From Idiomarina piscisalsi (lineage in GTDB: Bacteria > Pseudomonadota > Gammaproteobacteria > Enterobacterales > Alteromonadaceae), in NCBI RefSeq assembly GCF_002211765.1, contig NZ_CP022133.1, forward strand, positions 1,984,001 through 2,048,000: a stretch of DNA of 64,000 bases, written 5' to 3'. How positions within the stretch are numbered: position 1 is the first letter of the stretch; each line of letters begins with the position of its first letter. Shown piece after piece: positions 20,879 through 30,874 of the stretch. The position numbers and the translations under genes were made by a program. The notes below the pieces were generated by a model. The model did no database searches. It saw nothing but the letters and a program-made list of their open reading frames with translations, and was not told where the DNA came from.

Positions 20879-21814
20879 ATGAATACGATTAAAGATATTG
20901 ATCTGAACCTGCTGGTTTATCTGGATGTTCTGCTGCGTGAAAAGAACGTGACCCGAGCCGCAGCGCAGTTGAACATTACCCAGCCAGCCATGAGTAATGG
21001 TTTGAAACGACTACGTAACTTGTTGAATGACCCTATTTTAGTACGCACCAGCGACGGCATGCAGCCAACCCAGCGCGCGTTGGATATGCAAGAGTCGCTG
21101 CGTACCGTGCTCTATTCAGTGGAAGAAATGATACAACCAGTGCGTGAGTTCGACGCACCGACCAGTGACCGCGTTTTCCGTATTATGGCGTCCGATTATG
21201 CGGCTTCAACACTCATGCCTCGTCTGCTCGAAAAACTCGATGAACAGGCGCCAAACGTATCACTGGATATTATGACACCCAGTGATATCAGCTTTCACGA
21301 CGTTGAAAACGGGAAAGTCGACTTAGCCATTAACCGCTTTGAGCAGTTACCTCAGTCGTTTCACCAGAAAATCTTATGGACCGATGAGTTTTCCTGCTTA
21401 ATACAAAAAGATCATCCACTGCTTGATAATTATACGCTCGATAATTACCTGAAAGCACAGCATGTCTGGGTCAGTAAAACCGGTTTCGGGGTGGGCGTCG
21501 GAATGGATCCGCACGATGTTCAGAAGTTAGGCTGGGTTGACGATGCGCTCGATCAAATTGGTAAGCGCCGCCACATCAAAGTATTCACACGTAATTATCA
21601 CGTGGCTATGTACCTGGCTCGCCAGGGGCTGGTTGCCACACTGCCAACTCAGGCAGCCGAGCTTTATAAAGACGACGACCAGTTGGTCATGAAAGCGCCG
21701 CCTTTTGATATACCAGGACTCACGCTGACGATGATTTGGTCGCCACTATTACAACACGACGCAGGACACCGCTGGTTCCGTCAGGTGGTTTCTGAAACCG
21801 CGGCGGCGTCCTGA
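20879..21814 (+). CDS. LysR-type transcriptional regulator
   Basis: 311-residue cytoplasmic regulator. The N-terminal winged helix-turn-helix spans about residues 8-66 (NVTRAAAQLNITQPAMSNGL), followed by a periplasmic-binding-like effector domain from about 93. The N-terminus DLNLLVYLDVLLREKNVTRAA resembles the NodD/LeuO-like branch. It is divergent from aceK; such regulators often control a divergent neighbour, so the glyoxylate shunt or aceK is a reasonable but untested target. The amidohydrolase gene on its other side is convergent. Confidence 0.9.
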   Translation: MNTIKDIDLNLLVYLDVLLREKNVTRAAAQLNITQPAMSNGLKRLRNLLNDPILVRTSDGMQPTQRALDMQESLRTVLYSVEEMIQPVREFDAPTSDRVFRIMASDYAASTLMPRLLEKLDEQAPNVSLDIMTPSDISFHDVENGKVDLAINRFEQLPQSFHQKILWTDEFSCLIQKDHPLLDNYTLDNYLKAQHVWVSKTGFGVGVGMDPHDVQKLGWVDDALDQIGKRRHIKVFTRNYHVAMYLARQGLVATLPTQAAELYKDDDQLVMKAPPFDIPGLTLTMIWSPLLQHDAGHRWFRQVVSETAAAS

Positions 21815-21827
21815 GTCACTTTTACCT

Positions 21828-24800
21828 TTATTCTTCCCAGAAGAAGGCGTCTCGCTCGCGAGGCGCCGGTAATATCCGGTTCATGGTCTTAGCGTCATAA
21901 AGCACACCGTTAACCATCGTATGAGTCACTTTGTCCGTGTCCCGGATATTCTCTAGCGGGTTACCATCGATAACGATAATATCCGCTAGTTTCCCCTCTT
22001 CCAGAGAGCCCAGTGCGTGATCCATACCAAACACGGTTGCCGGATCAATGGTTGACGTGCGCAACGCTTCCAGCGGCGTCATACCACCTTGCGCCATCAT
22101 CCAAATTTCCCAGTGTTGCGCTAAACCTTCACGCTGACCGTGGGCACCAGACAATACTTGGACCCCCAGGTCCTGCAGCTCGGTTGCCACCTCGGCGTTG
22201 TTGAAATGGTTGTAGTGGTTATGCGGTGCTTTTTCACGTCGCATCGCTTTACCCACCAAAAACTCCTGCGGCACGTATTTGCTCAGTTTCGGGTGCTTCC
22301 ATACATCGGTTTCGGCGTACCAGTAATTTTCACCCCAAATACCGCCATAAGCCACACCCAGTGTTGGTGTGTAGGCCACATCACTTTCATCCCACAACTG
22401 ACGAATGTCGTCATAGATATTCGCCACCGGCAGCGAGTGTTCTACCGTTGTGTGACCGTCCATGATCATGGTTAGGTTATGCTGCAACAACGAGCCACCT
22501 TCCGGCACAACCAACATGTCTAACTGGCGACCGGCTTCCACAACCTGTTGACGCTGGTTCCGGCGAGGTTGGTTATAACTTTTCACTGAAAACGCACCGA
22601 CTTTCTTCAGGCGCTCTAAGTGAAACTTCGCGTCTTCCAGGCTATCCACGTGCGAGGTATAGCCCGGTCCATTCGCACCGTACAAAATGGTTCCGGTTGA
22701 GAACAAGCGAGGTGCCGCTATTTTACCGGCTTTTTGCAACTCAGATGCCGCAAAAAACTCAGTGGTATCGTTCGACGGATCATGAATCGAGGTCACCCCA
22801 AACGCCAGGTTCGCGTACTGTCCCCAGTTTTGCTCCGGAATAATTTCAGATTGTCCCTGACCACCGTGGGCGTGTGCATCGAACAGACCCGGCATGACCG
22901 TTTTGCCACTGGTATCAATGACTTTAGCGCCGCTTGGCACAGTAACGTCAGCCTCTGCGCCTACCGCAACAATTTTGTTGTTACGCACAACCACGGTGCC
23001 TTGTTCGTAAACCGTGTCGCCGTCCATGGTAATCACCTGACCACCGACAAAAGCAACGGTTGTATCCGGCACCATCGCTTTTTGCTCAAAGCCAATATTC
23101 TGGCCGTTTTCCACTTTCAGCGAATCGGCTTCGGTAAAGTCCGCAAACGCATTCGCCACCGACGTATGATAAAGCTCTGGCCCTAAGGTCCAGTAAAGCT
23201 GGCGACCATCCGCAGTCCAGGAAATATTCTCACCCGCACGGACTGACAACTGATGCACCGGCATTTGTTTGTCTCCCGGACCAACGTTGATCACGCTGCC
23301 GCGCTCCACCAACGGCGTGACAAACACTTTGAAGCGCTCAGCAAACGCCAGTTGTTTGCCGTCTGGGGAGACGCGGAACTCAGTCGCCAACTCCGACTGA
23401 TACAACTCACGTTGCTCAAGCGTATCCAGGTTCACCACACTCAAGGTCGGTTTTGCCGCTGGCGTCATTAAATAAACACGGTCATTACGCGCACCAAATT
23501 GCGGCTGACGACCACGCTCGGCAATTTGCTGAGGCTGGCTTTTTTCACCGTTCACTGCAACACGGTACACACCCGTTTCTAAACCGTATTTGTCCGAAAT
23601 TAAGTAACCGCCACGAATTTTACGATACACCACGTGTTGACCGTCAGGCGAGAAGGTCGGCTCCACGAAGTTACCCTTGCCCGTGTTTAAAACACGCTCG
23701 TTACCTGAGCTTAAGTCACGCACGATCACTTGTGCTTGCTCCTGGTCGTCCCAGCGCACAAACACCAGTTTTTCACCGTCACGGGAATATTCCGGGAATA
23801 GCTCAAAGTCGTCGCTGTTGGTTAAACGCTGAGGCTTGCCATCCGGCAACGCCCGGCGATACAGATTCCCCAGCGCTTCATACACCACTTCATCTCCAGC
23901 AGGTGAGACTTGCGCCATGCGCAGCATTTTCACATCAAAGGTATCGGCTTCGACGTTTTGCTTCGCTCTCAAGGCGTGCTGAATTTTCTTCTCTGTCTCT
24001 ACTTTGAACGGAATAATGCGCGCATTGCCATCATCAATAGTCAGCTTTTGAATATGCCCGCCGGCCCAGAACACCAGTTGCTTGCTGTCCGGGGTCCAGT
24101 CCATGGTTGGGTACACACCATGAATCGCCCAGGTCTCCTGCATGTCGCGTTCCATTTGACCGTACACGCGTTTATGTTCACCGGTCTTGAGGTCAAGCAC
24201 GTACAACACACTGCTGAAATCTTCTCGCTTAATGTAAGCCAGGTAACGGCCATCCGGTGATGGCGTCGGGCGTATTGCCCCCCCTGCACCGGCAATCAGC
24301 GTTTCAATTTCTCCGGTTTCACGTTCAAAGCGCTTAATTTCATAAATGCCTTCCAATGAATCTTTACTGTAATGGAACGTTTTGCCTGGTGTGTCGTCCT
24401 GCGAGAAGTAAATGTATTTGCCGTCAGGTGAAAAGGCTGGCTCGCCCAGGTCTTTTTGATCATTCGGACGCTCGGTTAACTGAACGCCAGAGCCTCCGGT
24501 ACGATGGTACATCCAGACTTCACCAGCCCCCAACGATCGGCTGGCGGTAAAGTGCTTACGCGCCACCAAGAACTCTCCATCCGGACTCCAGGCCGGGCTA
24601 TTCAGCAAACGAAAGGTCTCTTCAGTGACCGGGCGAACATTGCTGCCATCGGCATCCATTAACCAGATATTGTCACCACCGCCCTGATCGGAAGTAAAGG
24701 CAATGTAGCGGCCGTCGGGTGAATACACCGGCTGCATGTGCCAGGCAATACCACCAATAAGCTTCTCAGCTTCTCCGCCGCCAAACGGCATACGGTAAAT

Positions 24801-25007
24801 ATCACCCAACAAGTCAAACACAATATACTCGCCATTCGGGCTGACATCGACGTTCATCCAGGTGCCGGAATTGACCGAAATATCAATGGTTTTAAACTCG
24901 CCAGGAGGGTTGGATACGTCCCAACCGTTGTTCTGCTCTTCTGCCATGCTCAGCGGTGCAATGCTCAATAGCGATGCAACCGCTAAGGTTAGTGTTGTCT
25001 TTTTCAT
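21828..25007 (-). CDS. Exported TolB-like propeller / amidohydrolase fusion protein
   Basis: 1059-residue exported protein. It has a Sec signal (cleavage near residue 22, SMA-EE), then about 600 residues of repeated PD40/TolB-type blades (SPDGRYIAFTSDQGG, SPDGKYIYFSQDD, SPDGQHVVYRKI), then an amidohydrolase domain with the HxH metal motif in GLFDAHAHGG, a later HTTVEHSLP and the closing GSLEEGKLADIIVIDGNP. The family is annotated as a Zn or Fe amidohydrolase, often loosely called imidazolonepropionase-like; the substrate is unknown. The frame extends 31 codons upstream, but ATG at 25007 follows AAGAGG at seven bases and starts a clean signal peptide. Confidence 0.9.
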   Translation of the reverse strand: MKKTTLTLAVASLLSIAPLSMAEEQNNGWDVSNPPGEFKTIDISVNSGTWMNVDVSPNGEYIVFDLLGDIYRMPFGGGEAEKLIGGIAWHMQPVYSPDGRYIAFTSDQGGGDNIWLMDADGSNVRPVTEETFRLLNSPAWSPDGEFLVARKHFTASRSLGAGEVWMYHRTGGSGVQLTERPNDQKDLGEPAFSPDGKYIYFSQDDTPGKTFHYSKDSLEGIYEIKRFERETGEIETLIAGAGGAIRPTPSPDGRYLAYIKREDFSSVLYVLDLKTGEHKRVYGQMERDMQETWAIHGVYPTMDWTPDSKQLVFWAGGHIQKLTIDDGNARIIPFKVETEKKIQHALRAKQNVEADTFDVKMLRMAQVSPAGDEVVYEALGNLYRRALPDGKPQRLTNSDDFELFPEYSRDGEKLVFVRWDDQEQAQVIVRDLSSGNERVLNTGKGNFVEPTFSPDGQHVVYRKIRGGYLISDKYGLETGVYRVAVNGEKSQPQQIAERGRQPQFGARNDRVYLMTPAAKPTLSVVNLDTLEQRELYQSELATEFRVSPDGKQLAFAERFKVFVTPLVERGSVINVGPGDKQMPVHQLSVRAGENISWTADGRQLYWTLGPELYHTSVANAFADFTEADSLKVENGQNIGFEQKAMVPDTTVAFVGGQVITMDGDTVYEQGTVVVRNNKIVAVGAEADVTVPSGAKVIDTSGKTVMPGLFDAHAHGGQGQSEIIPEQNWGQYANLAFGVTSIHDPSNDTTEFFAASELQKAGKIAAPRLFSTGTILYGANGPGYTSHVDSLEDAKFHLERLKKVGAFSVKSYNQPRRNQRQQVVEAGRQLDMLVVPEGGSLLQHNLTMIMDGHTTVEHSLPVANIYDDIRQLWDESDVAYTPTLGVAYGGIWGENYWYAETDVWKHPKLSKYVPQEFLVGKAMRREKAPHNHYNHFNNAEVATELQDLGVQVLSGAHGQREGLAQHWEIWMMAQGGMTPLEALRTSTIDPATVFGMDHALGSLEEGKLADIIVIDGNPLENIRDTDKVTHTMVNGVLYDAKTMNRILPAPRERDAFFWEE

Positions 25008-25156
25008 GGTATTGCCTCTTTTAAAACGTGTCCCCTTTGTATGAACCTTTGTAAAAAAAGTCCAGTTAAGCTCGTCCAAATGCGCATTCTTTCCGTTCAA
25101 TAGACAACGTGTTTGATTACGTTATAGTTAACGGGTGTTCAACAACTGGCTAAACA

Positions 25157-26524
25157 ATGAAAGAATCACTGGAAAATATCTTGCTGGAGGTATCACGTTC
25201 GCCGGAAATAGACGGCGGCAACCTGGCACGTGCCTCCCAGTTTATTCTCGATTCTGCCTTAAAAGGTCTGGATATTACCCGGGTCAGTATTTGGGAGTTA
25301 CAGCCCGACAAGCAAAGCATGGTGGCGACCGCTTTAATTGATACGTTACGTAAGGACACTGAAACGCCGGTACTGAGAAAGGCTGAATTACCGTCTTACT
25401 TTGACGTCCTTGAAACAGAGCGCACCATTATCGCCAACGATGCGCGCAATAACCCGATTACTGCCGAGCTCGCACCTGAATATTTGCCGGAGTATGGTAT
25501 TTACGGGTTACTTGATGTCCCCCTGCGCCACAAAGGGGAAATGATTGGGGTCATGTGCTGCGAAACCCGCAAACAAAATCGTATCTGGACACCGGATGAG
25601 GTCGCCTTTGTCGGTATTTTGGCTGATATTTACGGGCGCGCCGTGAGCGCTGCTGAGCGGGAAAAGTTTGAACAATTGCTGATTCGTCAGAACGAGCAGC
25701 TTGAAAGTATGGTTGAAGAGCGCACCGAGTCGTTAACCAAAGCGCTCGATAATTTCAAACAGGCACAAGAACGGCTGATTGAAACGGAAAAAATGGCCGC
25801 GTTAGGTAAGCTTGTAGCCGGCGTAGCACATGAAGTGAATACGCCTTTGGGTATTTCAGTAACAGCTGTGACGCATTGTGAGCATCGGCTGAAAAAGCTT
25901 AAACAGGCTTTTACTGAAGGTTCAATTTCGAAAAAACAGTTGAATCAGTTTATTGACGATACCTTTGAAGCCTACGCGTTGCTCAATAATAACCTGGAAC
26001 GCGCCGCCACACTCATTCAAAACTTTAAGAAAACAGCGGTGGATCAGTCCAGCTTTGAACTGGTGGAATGCGAGCTGAAAAACTATTTGCATGCACTCAC
26101 CTTAAGCTTGAAACCGATGGTAAAAAAGAAAAAAGTCAGTATTGATATTCGCTGTGATGAAGCCACCACCTTACGAACTTACCAAGGCGCTTTAGCGCAA
26201 ATCGTGACGAATTTAATCAGTAATACTAACGAGCACGCTTTTGTTGAGCCCGACGAAGAGCATCGCATTCTGATTTCAGCAGAACCGGAAAGAGACGGTG
26301 TACAGTTTGTCTTTTCCGACAACGGAAAAGGTATTGATAGCGATACATTGAAAGACATTTTTGAGCCGTTTTTCACAACCTCGCGACACAATGGTGGCTC
26401 AGGTCTGGGCCTGTCTATTGTTTATAACCTAGTGACTCAGAAACTTAAGGGCGAAATAAGCGTCCAATCGACACCGGGGGAAGGCACCCAGTTTTCCTTT
26501 TATTTACCCAATTTACAGAAGTAG
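25157..26524 (+). CDS. Soluble GAF-domain sensor histidine kinase
   Basis: 455-residue signalling kinase without membrane segments. It has an N-terminal GAF sensor (about 20-165), a coiled coil (about 168-212), an H box with His225 in GVAHEVNTPLG, and a HATPase domain with N box NLISNTNEHAF, DNGKGI and GGSGLGLSI. No receiver domain and no response-regulator gene is adjacent, so the partner is elsewhere or absent. It heads a tight three-gene set with a TerB-like and a solute-binding protein. Confidence 0.92.
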   Translation: MKESLENILLEVSRSPEIDGGNLARASQFILDSALKGLDITRVSIWELQPDKQSMVATALIDTLRKDTETPVLRKAELPSYFDVLETERTIIANDARNNPITAELAPEYLPEYGIYGLLDVPLRHKGEMIGVMCCETRKQNRIWTPDEVAFVGILADIYGRAVSAAEREKFEQLLIRQNEQLESMVEERTESLTKALDNFKQAQERLIETEKMAALGKLVAGVAHEVNTPLGISVTAVTHCEHRLKKLKQAFTEGSISKKQLNQFIDDTFEAYALLNNNLERAATLIQNFKKTAVDQSSFELVECELKNYLHALTLSLKPMVKKKKVSIDIRCDEATTLRTYQGALAQIVTNLISNTNEHAFVEPDEEHRILISAEPERDGVQFVFSDNGKGIDSDTLKDIFEPFFTTSRHNGGSGLGLSIVYNLVTQKLKGEISVQSTPGEGTQFSFYLPNLQK

Positions 26525-26532
26525 GATGTTGT

Positions 26533-26988
26533 ATGCTTAAAACCTTACAGAGTTTTTTTAATGTTGCACCAACAATAGAGCAAACCAAGCAATTTCATGC
26601 TGAAGGGCTGAGTGATGACGCCTTTTTATCACTGATTTTAATGACTGAAATTAGCCTGGCAGACGGTACGTTGTCACCTGAAGAACGCAACTATTTATTA
26701 GCCGATTTGAAAAACGAATATCAACTAGAGGGTGACGCTGCTGAGAATGCTATTGAGAAGGCCGTCGAGGCCGTCAGAGAAGCGGCTTCATTGCATGACT
26801 TTACCGCCCCCTTAAAAGCGTTGGAATATTCCGAAAAGGTACAATTATTGGAAACTTTGTGGGCCGTTGCCTACACTGACAATGAGCTTGACCCGCACGA
26901 GGAAGCAATGCTTCGCAAGCTTGCTGACCTGTTGTATATCAATCATGCGGATTACATAAAGGCGAAACTTTCCGTAACAGGACACTGA
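26533..26988 (+). CDS. TerB-like domain protein
   Basis: 151-residue cytoplasmic, acidic, helical protein. Two similar acidic segments, ISLADGTLSPEE (near 39-50) and YTDNELDPHEE (near 117-127), match the TerB/DjlA-like fold associated with metal binding and tellurite-resistance proteins. A direct tellurite function is not implied. It starts eight bases after the kinase, with AGGATG upstream, and its stop is immediately followed by the next ATG, which suggests translational coupling on both sides. Confidence 0.78.
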   Translation: MLKTLQSFFNVAPTIEQTKQFHAEGLSDDAFLSLILMTEISLADGTLSPEERNYLLADLKNEYQLEGDAAENAIEKAVEAVREAASLHDFTAPLKALEYSEKVQLLETLWAVAYTDNELDPHEEAMLRKLADLLYINHADYIKAKLSVTGH

Positions 26989-27717
26989 ATGAAACGACTT
27001 TCCACACTCACCTTAACGGCCATTGTAAGCCTGAGCTTTTCAGCGTTTAGTCACGCTGAAGACGTTGGTTTAGCCACCGGCTACCCGCCGTATCAGTTCT
27101 CTGAGAACGGCGACATAGTGGGGTTTGATGTGGATGTCACCAAAGCCGTGTTCCACTATTTAGATAAAGACTACTCCCTGCACCAATACGACTGGGACAA
27201 TGTGGTCAGTTTGCTGCGTTTCGGTGAGCTCGATATCGCAATGGGTATGGAGCAAACCACCATTCGTCGGCAATATTTTGATTTCTCCTCTCCCTATTAT
27301 AACCGCGTCACCACAATGTTTGTTTTAGACAATGAAAGCAGCCCTGAGTCGGTACGCGGCTTAGTCGGTAAACGCATTAGTGGTGACAGGCACTCTGTAT
27401 TGGAGTCGCATTTGCAGGACATTGGCCTACATACAGCGATTCGCATTAACCAAGCGTCCTCAAAAACGGAAGCCATGAGTCAGTTAGCCGTTGGCGAAGT
27501 GGAAGCTGTTATTATGCCTGAAGCGGTAGGCCGGTATCTCGCAAAGCAGCTCGGCATTGATGTACGTATTTTATGGCAGCCGGAAATTAAGGTGCCTGTC
27601 GGCTTTGCAGTAAAAGCGGGGAATGACGAGTTACTGGAGCAATTGAATGAAGGCCTGGAAGCAATAGAGAATAACGGCGAACTCGATCGCATTCGCCGCC
27701 GTTGGGGCATACAGTAG
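26989..27717 (+). CDS. Periplasmic solute-binding protein, family 3
   Basis: 242 residues with a Sec signal (cleavage near residue 23, SHA-ED) and the SBP family 3 fold (TGYPPYQFSENGDIVGFDVDV, MGMEQTTIRRQYFDFSSPYY) that usually binds polar amino acids. No permease or ATPase gene is nearby. Linked to a histidine kinase, it may be a sensor-side ligand reader rather than a transport component, though a soluble kinase cannot contact it directly. The stop codon TAG is the first part of a dispersed repeat. Confidence 0.87.
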   Translation: MKRLSTLTLTAIVSLSFSAFSHAEDVGLATGYPPYQFSENGDIVGFDVDVTKAVFHYLDKDYSLHQYDWDNVVSLLRFGELDIAMGMEQTTIRRQYFDFSSPYYNRVTTMFVLDNESSPESVRGLVGKRISGDRHSVLESHLQDIGLHTAIRINQASSKTEAMSQLAVGEVEAVIMPEAVGRYLAKQLGIDVRILWQPEIKVPVGFAVKAGNDELLEQLNEGLEAIENNGELDRIRRRWGIQ

Positions 27718-27771
27718 CCTGATGCTGCTGCATCAGGTGCGATGTACCTGACGTAAATAACGTCAGGCTAC
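27714..27771. repeat. Short palindromic repeat, double-hairpin copy
   Basis: Bounded by GTAGCC and GGCTAC, with two perfect 8-bp hairpins: CCTGATGC/GCATCAGG and CCTGACGT/ACGTCAGG. It lies between convergent genes and likely also acts as a terminator. The same arms recur at 35465, 47925 and 63010. Confidence 0.75.
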
Positions 27772-27778
27772 GCGCCGG

Positions 27779-30700
27779 CTACCGGGCTTCCTGCATCTCT
27801 TTTTCCAGCCGTGAGGCTTCGTCAGCGCGCGGCTTAGTGAAGCGAGCTAACCAAAGGTAAAGTACCGGTGTTAGATAAAGGGTAAACAACGTTGCCAAAC
27901 CTAAACCGCCAAATACCACCCAACCAATGGAATTACGAGCCTCGGCACCGGCGCCAGCTGACAGTATCAACGGCAAGCCACCTAAAATGGTCGACACCAG
28001 AGTCATCATAATAGGGCGCAGGCGTATCAGCGCAGCTTCCTCTATGGCCTTGCGAACGCTAAGCCCACGGTCTCGCAATTGGTCCGCAAACTCCACCAGC
28101 AATACCGAGTTTTTAGCAAGCAGTCCTATCAACATGACCAGACCAATCTGTGAGTAGATATTCATAGACGTGCCCGTTAAGAACAGCGCATAAATAGCAG
28201 CAGCAATACCGAAAGGTACCGTCAGCATCACCACTACCGCACTGTTCACCGATTCAAACTGAGCCGCCAATACCAACAGAACGATCAAGAACGCGAGAAT
28301 GTACGTCATTGCCACTTCCTGAGAAGTATCCTCAAAGGTTGACGCTTCACCAAGAAACACCAGTCCCATACCATCTGGCAACACGTCCTGAGCGACAGCG
28401 CGCAGCTTCTCTACCGCTTCTGACATGGGCAGCTCTTCAGGCAAATCACCGTCTATCTCTATGGCACGTCGTTGCGCCTGCCGTTCGAGCTCTGCAGACA
28501 CACCCTCTTCAACAATTTCCGAAACACTGGAAATGGGCACTAAGCCGCCGTCACTTGAGGACACGTATAGGTTCTGCATGTCCTGCGGCGACTGGATGAT
28601 GTTATTGCGGGTGCGCAACATCACCGGAATCTGCTGGTCCCCCACATTTAGGTCTGCTACGTCATCGCCGTCTATCGCGGCTCGCAGGGTTGAGGAAATG
28701 TCGCTCAAGGACACACCCAGCTCGGCAGCCCGGCGCCGGTCAATCTTCACCCTTAACTGCGGCTGAGTCGGCTGATAAGAGACATTGAGGTTTCCCATTT
28801 CCGGCAGTCGCCGCTCAACTTCTGCGGTAAACTCACGCGCGACTTTAAAAATCTCATCGTAGTTTTCACCGGTAATCGCCATTTCAATGCCACCACCTTG
28901 CCCACGCAAGTTTAAGCTGTTGTCGCCAAAGGCTCGACCCGGCGCACCAGGCACCTGCCCCAGAGGCTCGCGCAAGTTTTCAATAATTTCCTGCTGACTA
29001 ATGTCGCGCTCTTCCCATGGCTTAAGGTTGGCACTGATGAAAACAATGTTTGGATCCCATTGCCCAACGACAGTGTAAATGGATTCTATGTCGCCGGTCT
29101 CTTTATACTGCAATAAAATCTCTTCTAATTGACGCGCTTGTCGATCCATAAATTTGACGCCAACGCCGTCTGGTCCGCGAGCAAAGACTCGTACAGCCCC
29201 ACGGTCTTCGTCAGGCATTAGCTCGCTGTCAATTTGATCGAATAACACCACACCACCGCCAGCGGCCAGTAATGACACGACACCGACGGCCCAGCTGGCA
29301 TTTAATGCTTTATGCAGCGTACGTCGGTAAAAGCCTTTAAATTTGTGACCGATGCCGGCAAAAACGTTACTTTTTCCTGCTGATTTTGGCAGACGCGCGG
29401 TAAAGGCCGGCACTAATGACAAAGCGACGAATGAAGAAATCACCACTGCGGCCGCTAGCACGCCACCAAACTCCCGGAAAAGTCGCCCGGCGGTTGACGG
29501 CAAGAACGCAATGGGCACAAATACCGCAACCAAAACTGCAGTTGTGGCAACCACCGCGAAAAATACCTCACGTGTTGCAATGACTGCGGCGGCCCGGCTG
29601 CCAAGCCCCATATTACGTCGACGTTGAATGTTTTCCGTCACAACAATCGCATCATCGACAATTAAGCCGGTTGCTAACACCAAGGCCAGCAATGTCAGTA
29701 TGTTCACGGAAAAGCCCATCAACCAAATAGCGGCAACGGCACCAAATAACGCCACGGGTATCGATAAAGCAGGAATAATGGTGGCCCGGAACGAACCAAT
29801 GAACACCCACAAAGTGCCAACCACCAACGCAATGGTTATCGCTAAAGTCGTGACCACTTCTGCAACCGACTTACGGATGAACTGCGCATCGTCATTCGTA
29901 ATGGTCATTTCCATATCCGGGAATCGGTCCCGCAAGCGCTCCAATACCTGAATGGCTTTGTCAGATATCTCAATCGTATTGGAGCCCGCCTGGCGGATAA
30001 CGCCCAACCCGACCACGGGCTTGCCGTCTAATCGCACAAAGCTGCCGGCATCAGAAGGAGCAAAATAGGCTTGTGCGACATCGCCAACACGAATGTCATC
30101 CTGAATAATGATGTTTTCAATCTGCTCTTCATTAATGGCGGTTGCATCGGCACGAATAATCAATCGTTGATCGGTCGATTTCAAACTGCCTGCCGGCACA
30201 TCAAAGGGCGCTTGTCGCAATGCATCGGCAACATCGGTCACCGAAATACCAAAGCTGACCAGCTTTAACGGATCCAAATCGACACGCATAACACGCTCGC
30301 GGTTACCATTTAACCGCACATCAGCGACACCGTTTATTGCCAGGAACTCTGGTGACAGATCGGTTTCCAAACGTCGAGTTAATTCAGCGAAACTCAACGT
30401 ATCACTACTCACCGCAATATCTAACACAGAACGCGCATCGTTATCGGCCTTACGCACGTTGATTTGTTCAACGTCATCGGGTAGCTCCCGACGCACCTGG
30501 TTGACAGCTTCACGCACCTCTGCCGCCACCACGTCCAAATCAACGCCAGGACTGAACTCAACCGATATACGCGCACTGTTTTCTTCGCTCTGAGAGTTAA
30601 TATTTTCCACGCCAGACACGCGCGCTGCAGCGCCTTCCAGAATACTGGTCACTTCGGCATCGACGGTTTCCGGAGCTCCCCCAGGCAACGTCGCGCTCAC

Positions 30701-30874
30701 ACCAACCACTGGTCGATCGACATCGGGCAGCTCACGAACTTCCACTCCCATAAGCGCCGCTACACCAGCGATAGCAATCAGAATATTGAGAACAACAATC
30801 AGTACCGGTCGGCGAATAGACACCGACGGTAAATCGTTCGTATCGGTATGCGTGTCGAGTTGCTTGTCAGACAT
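27779..30874 (-). CDS. RND efflux transporter, HAE1 type
   Basis: 1031-residue proton-driven inner-membrane efflux pump subunit. It shows the usual plan of TM1 near 24-45, a large periplasmic loop, TM2-6, a second loop and TM8-12. The proton-relay Asp pair is in GLIVDDAIVVTENI (TM4), and LIGLLAKNSVLLVEFADQ marks the second half. Substrates cannot be predicted. Its ATG overlaps the adaptor stop by one base (TAATG). No outer-membrane channel gene is adjacent. Confidence 0.95.
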   Translation of the reverse strand: MSDKQLDTHTDTNDLPSVSIRRPVLIVVLNILIAIAGVAALMGVEVRELPDVDRPVVGVSATLPGGAPETVDAEVTSILEGAAARVSGVENINSQSEENSARISVEFSPGVDLDVVAAEVREAVNQVRRELPDDVEQINVRKADNDARSVLDIAVSSDTLSFAELTRRLETDLSPEFLAINGVADVRLNGNRERVMRVDLDPLKLVSFGISVTDVADALRQAPFDVPAGSLKSTDQRLIIRADATAINEEQIENIIIQDDIRVGDVAQAYFAPSDAGSFVRLDGKPVVGLGVIRQAGSNTIEISDKAIQVLERLRDRFPDMEMTITNDDAQFIRKSVAEVVTTLAITIALVVGTLWVFIGSFRATIIPALSIPVALFGAVAAIWLMGFSVNILTLLALVLATGLIVDDAIVVTENIQRRRNMGLGSRAAAVIATREVFFAVVATTAVLVAVFVPIAFLPSTAGRLFREFGGVLAAAVVISSFVALSLVPAFTARLPKSAGKSNVFAGIGHKFKGFYRRTLHKALNASWAVGVVSLLAAGGGVVLFDQIDSELMPDEDRGAVRVFARGPDGVGVKFMDRQARQLEEILLQYKETGDIESIYTVVGQWDPNIVFISANLKPWEERDISQQEIIENLREPLGQVPGAPGRAFGDNSLNLRGQGGGIEMAITGENYDEIFKVAREFTAEVERRLPEMGNLNVSYQPTQPQLRVKIDRRRAAELGVSLSDISSTLRAAIDGDDVADLNVGDQQIPVMLRTRNNIIQSPQDMQNLYVSSSDGGLVPISSVSEIVEEGVSAELERQAQRRAIEIDGDLPEELPMSEAVEKLRAVAQDVLPDGMGLVFLGEASTFEDTSQEVAMTYILAFLIVLLVLAAQFESVNSAVVVMLTVPFGIAAAIYALFLTGTSMNIYSQIGLVMLIGLLAKNSVLLVEFADQLRDRGLSVRKAIEEAALIRLRPIMMTLVSTILGGLPLILSAGAGAEARNSIGWVVFGGLGLATLFTLYLTPVLYLWLARFTKPRADEASRLEKEMQEAR

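Noticed and set aside
23453..24007. 184-codon open frame on the plus strand inside the amidohydrolase gene
   Set aside because: It lies fully antisense to a well-supported gene, its composition is rich in Arg, His, Pro and Ser as expected from the opposite strand, and no ribosome-binding site or domain is seen.
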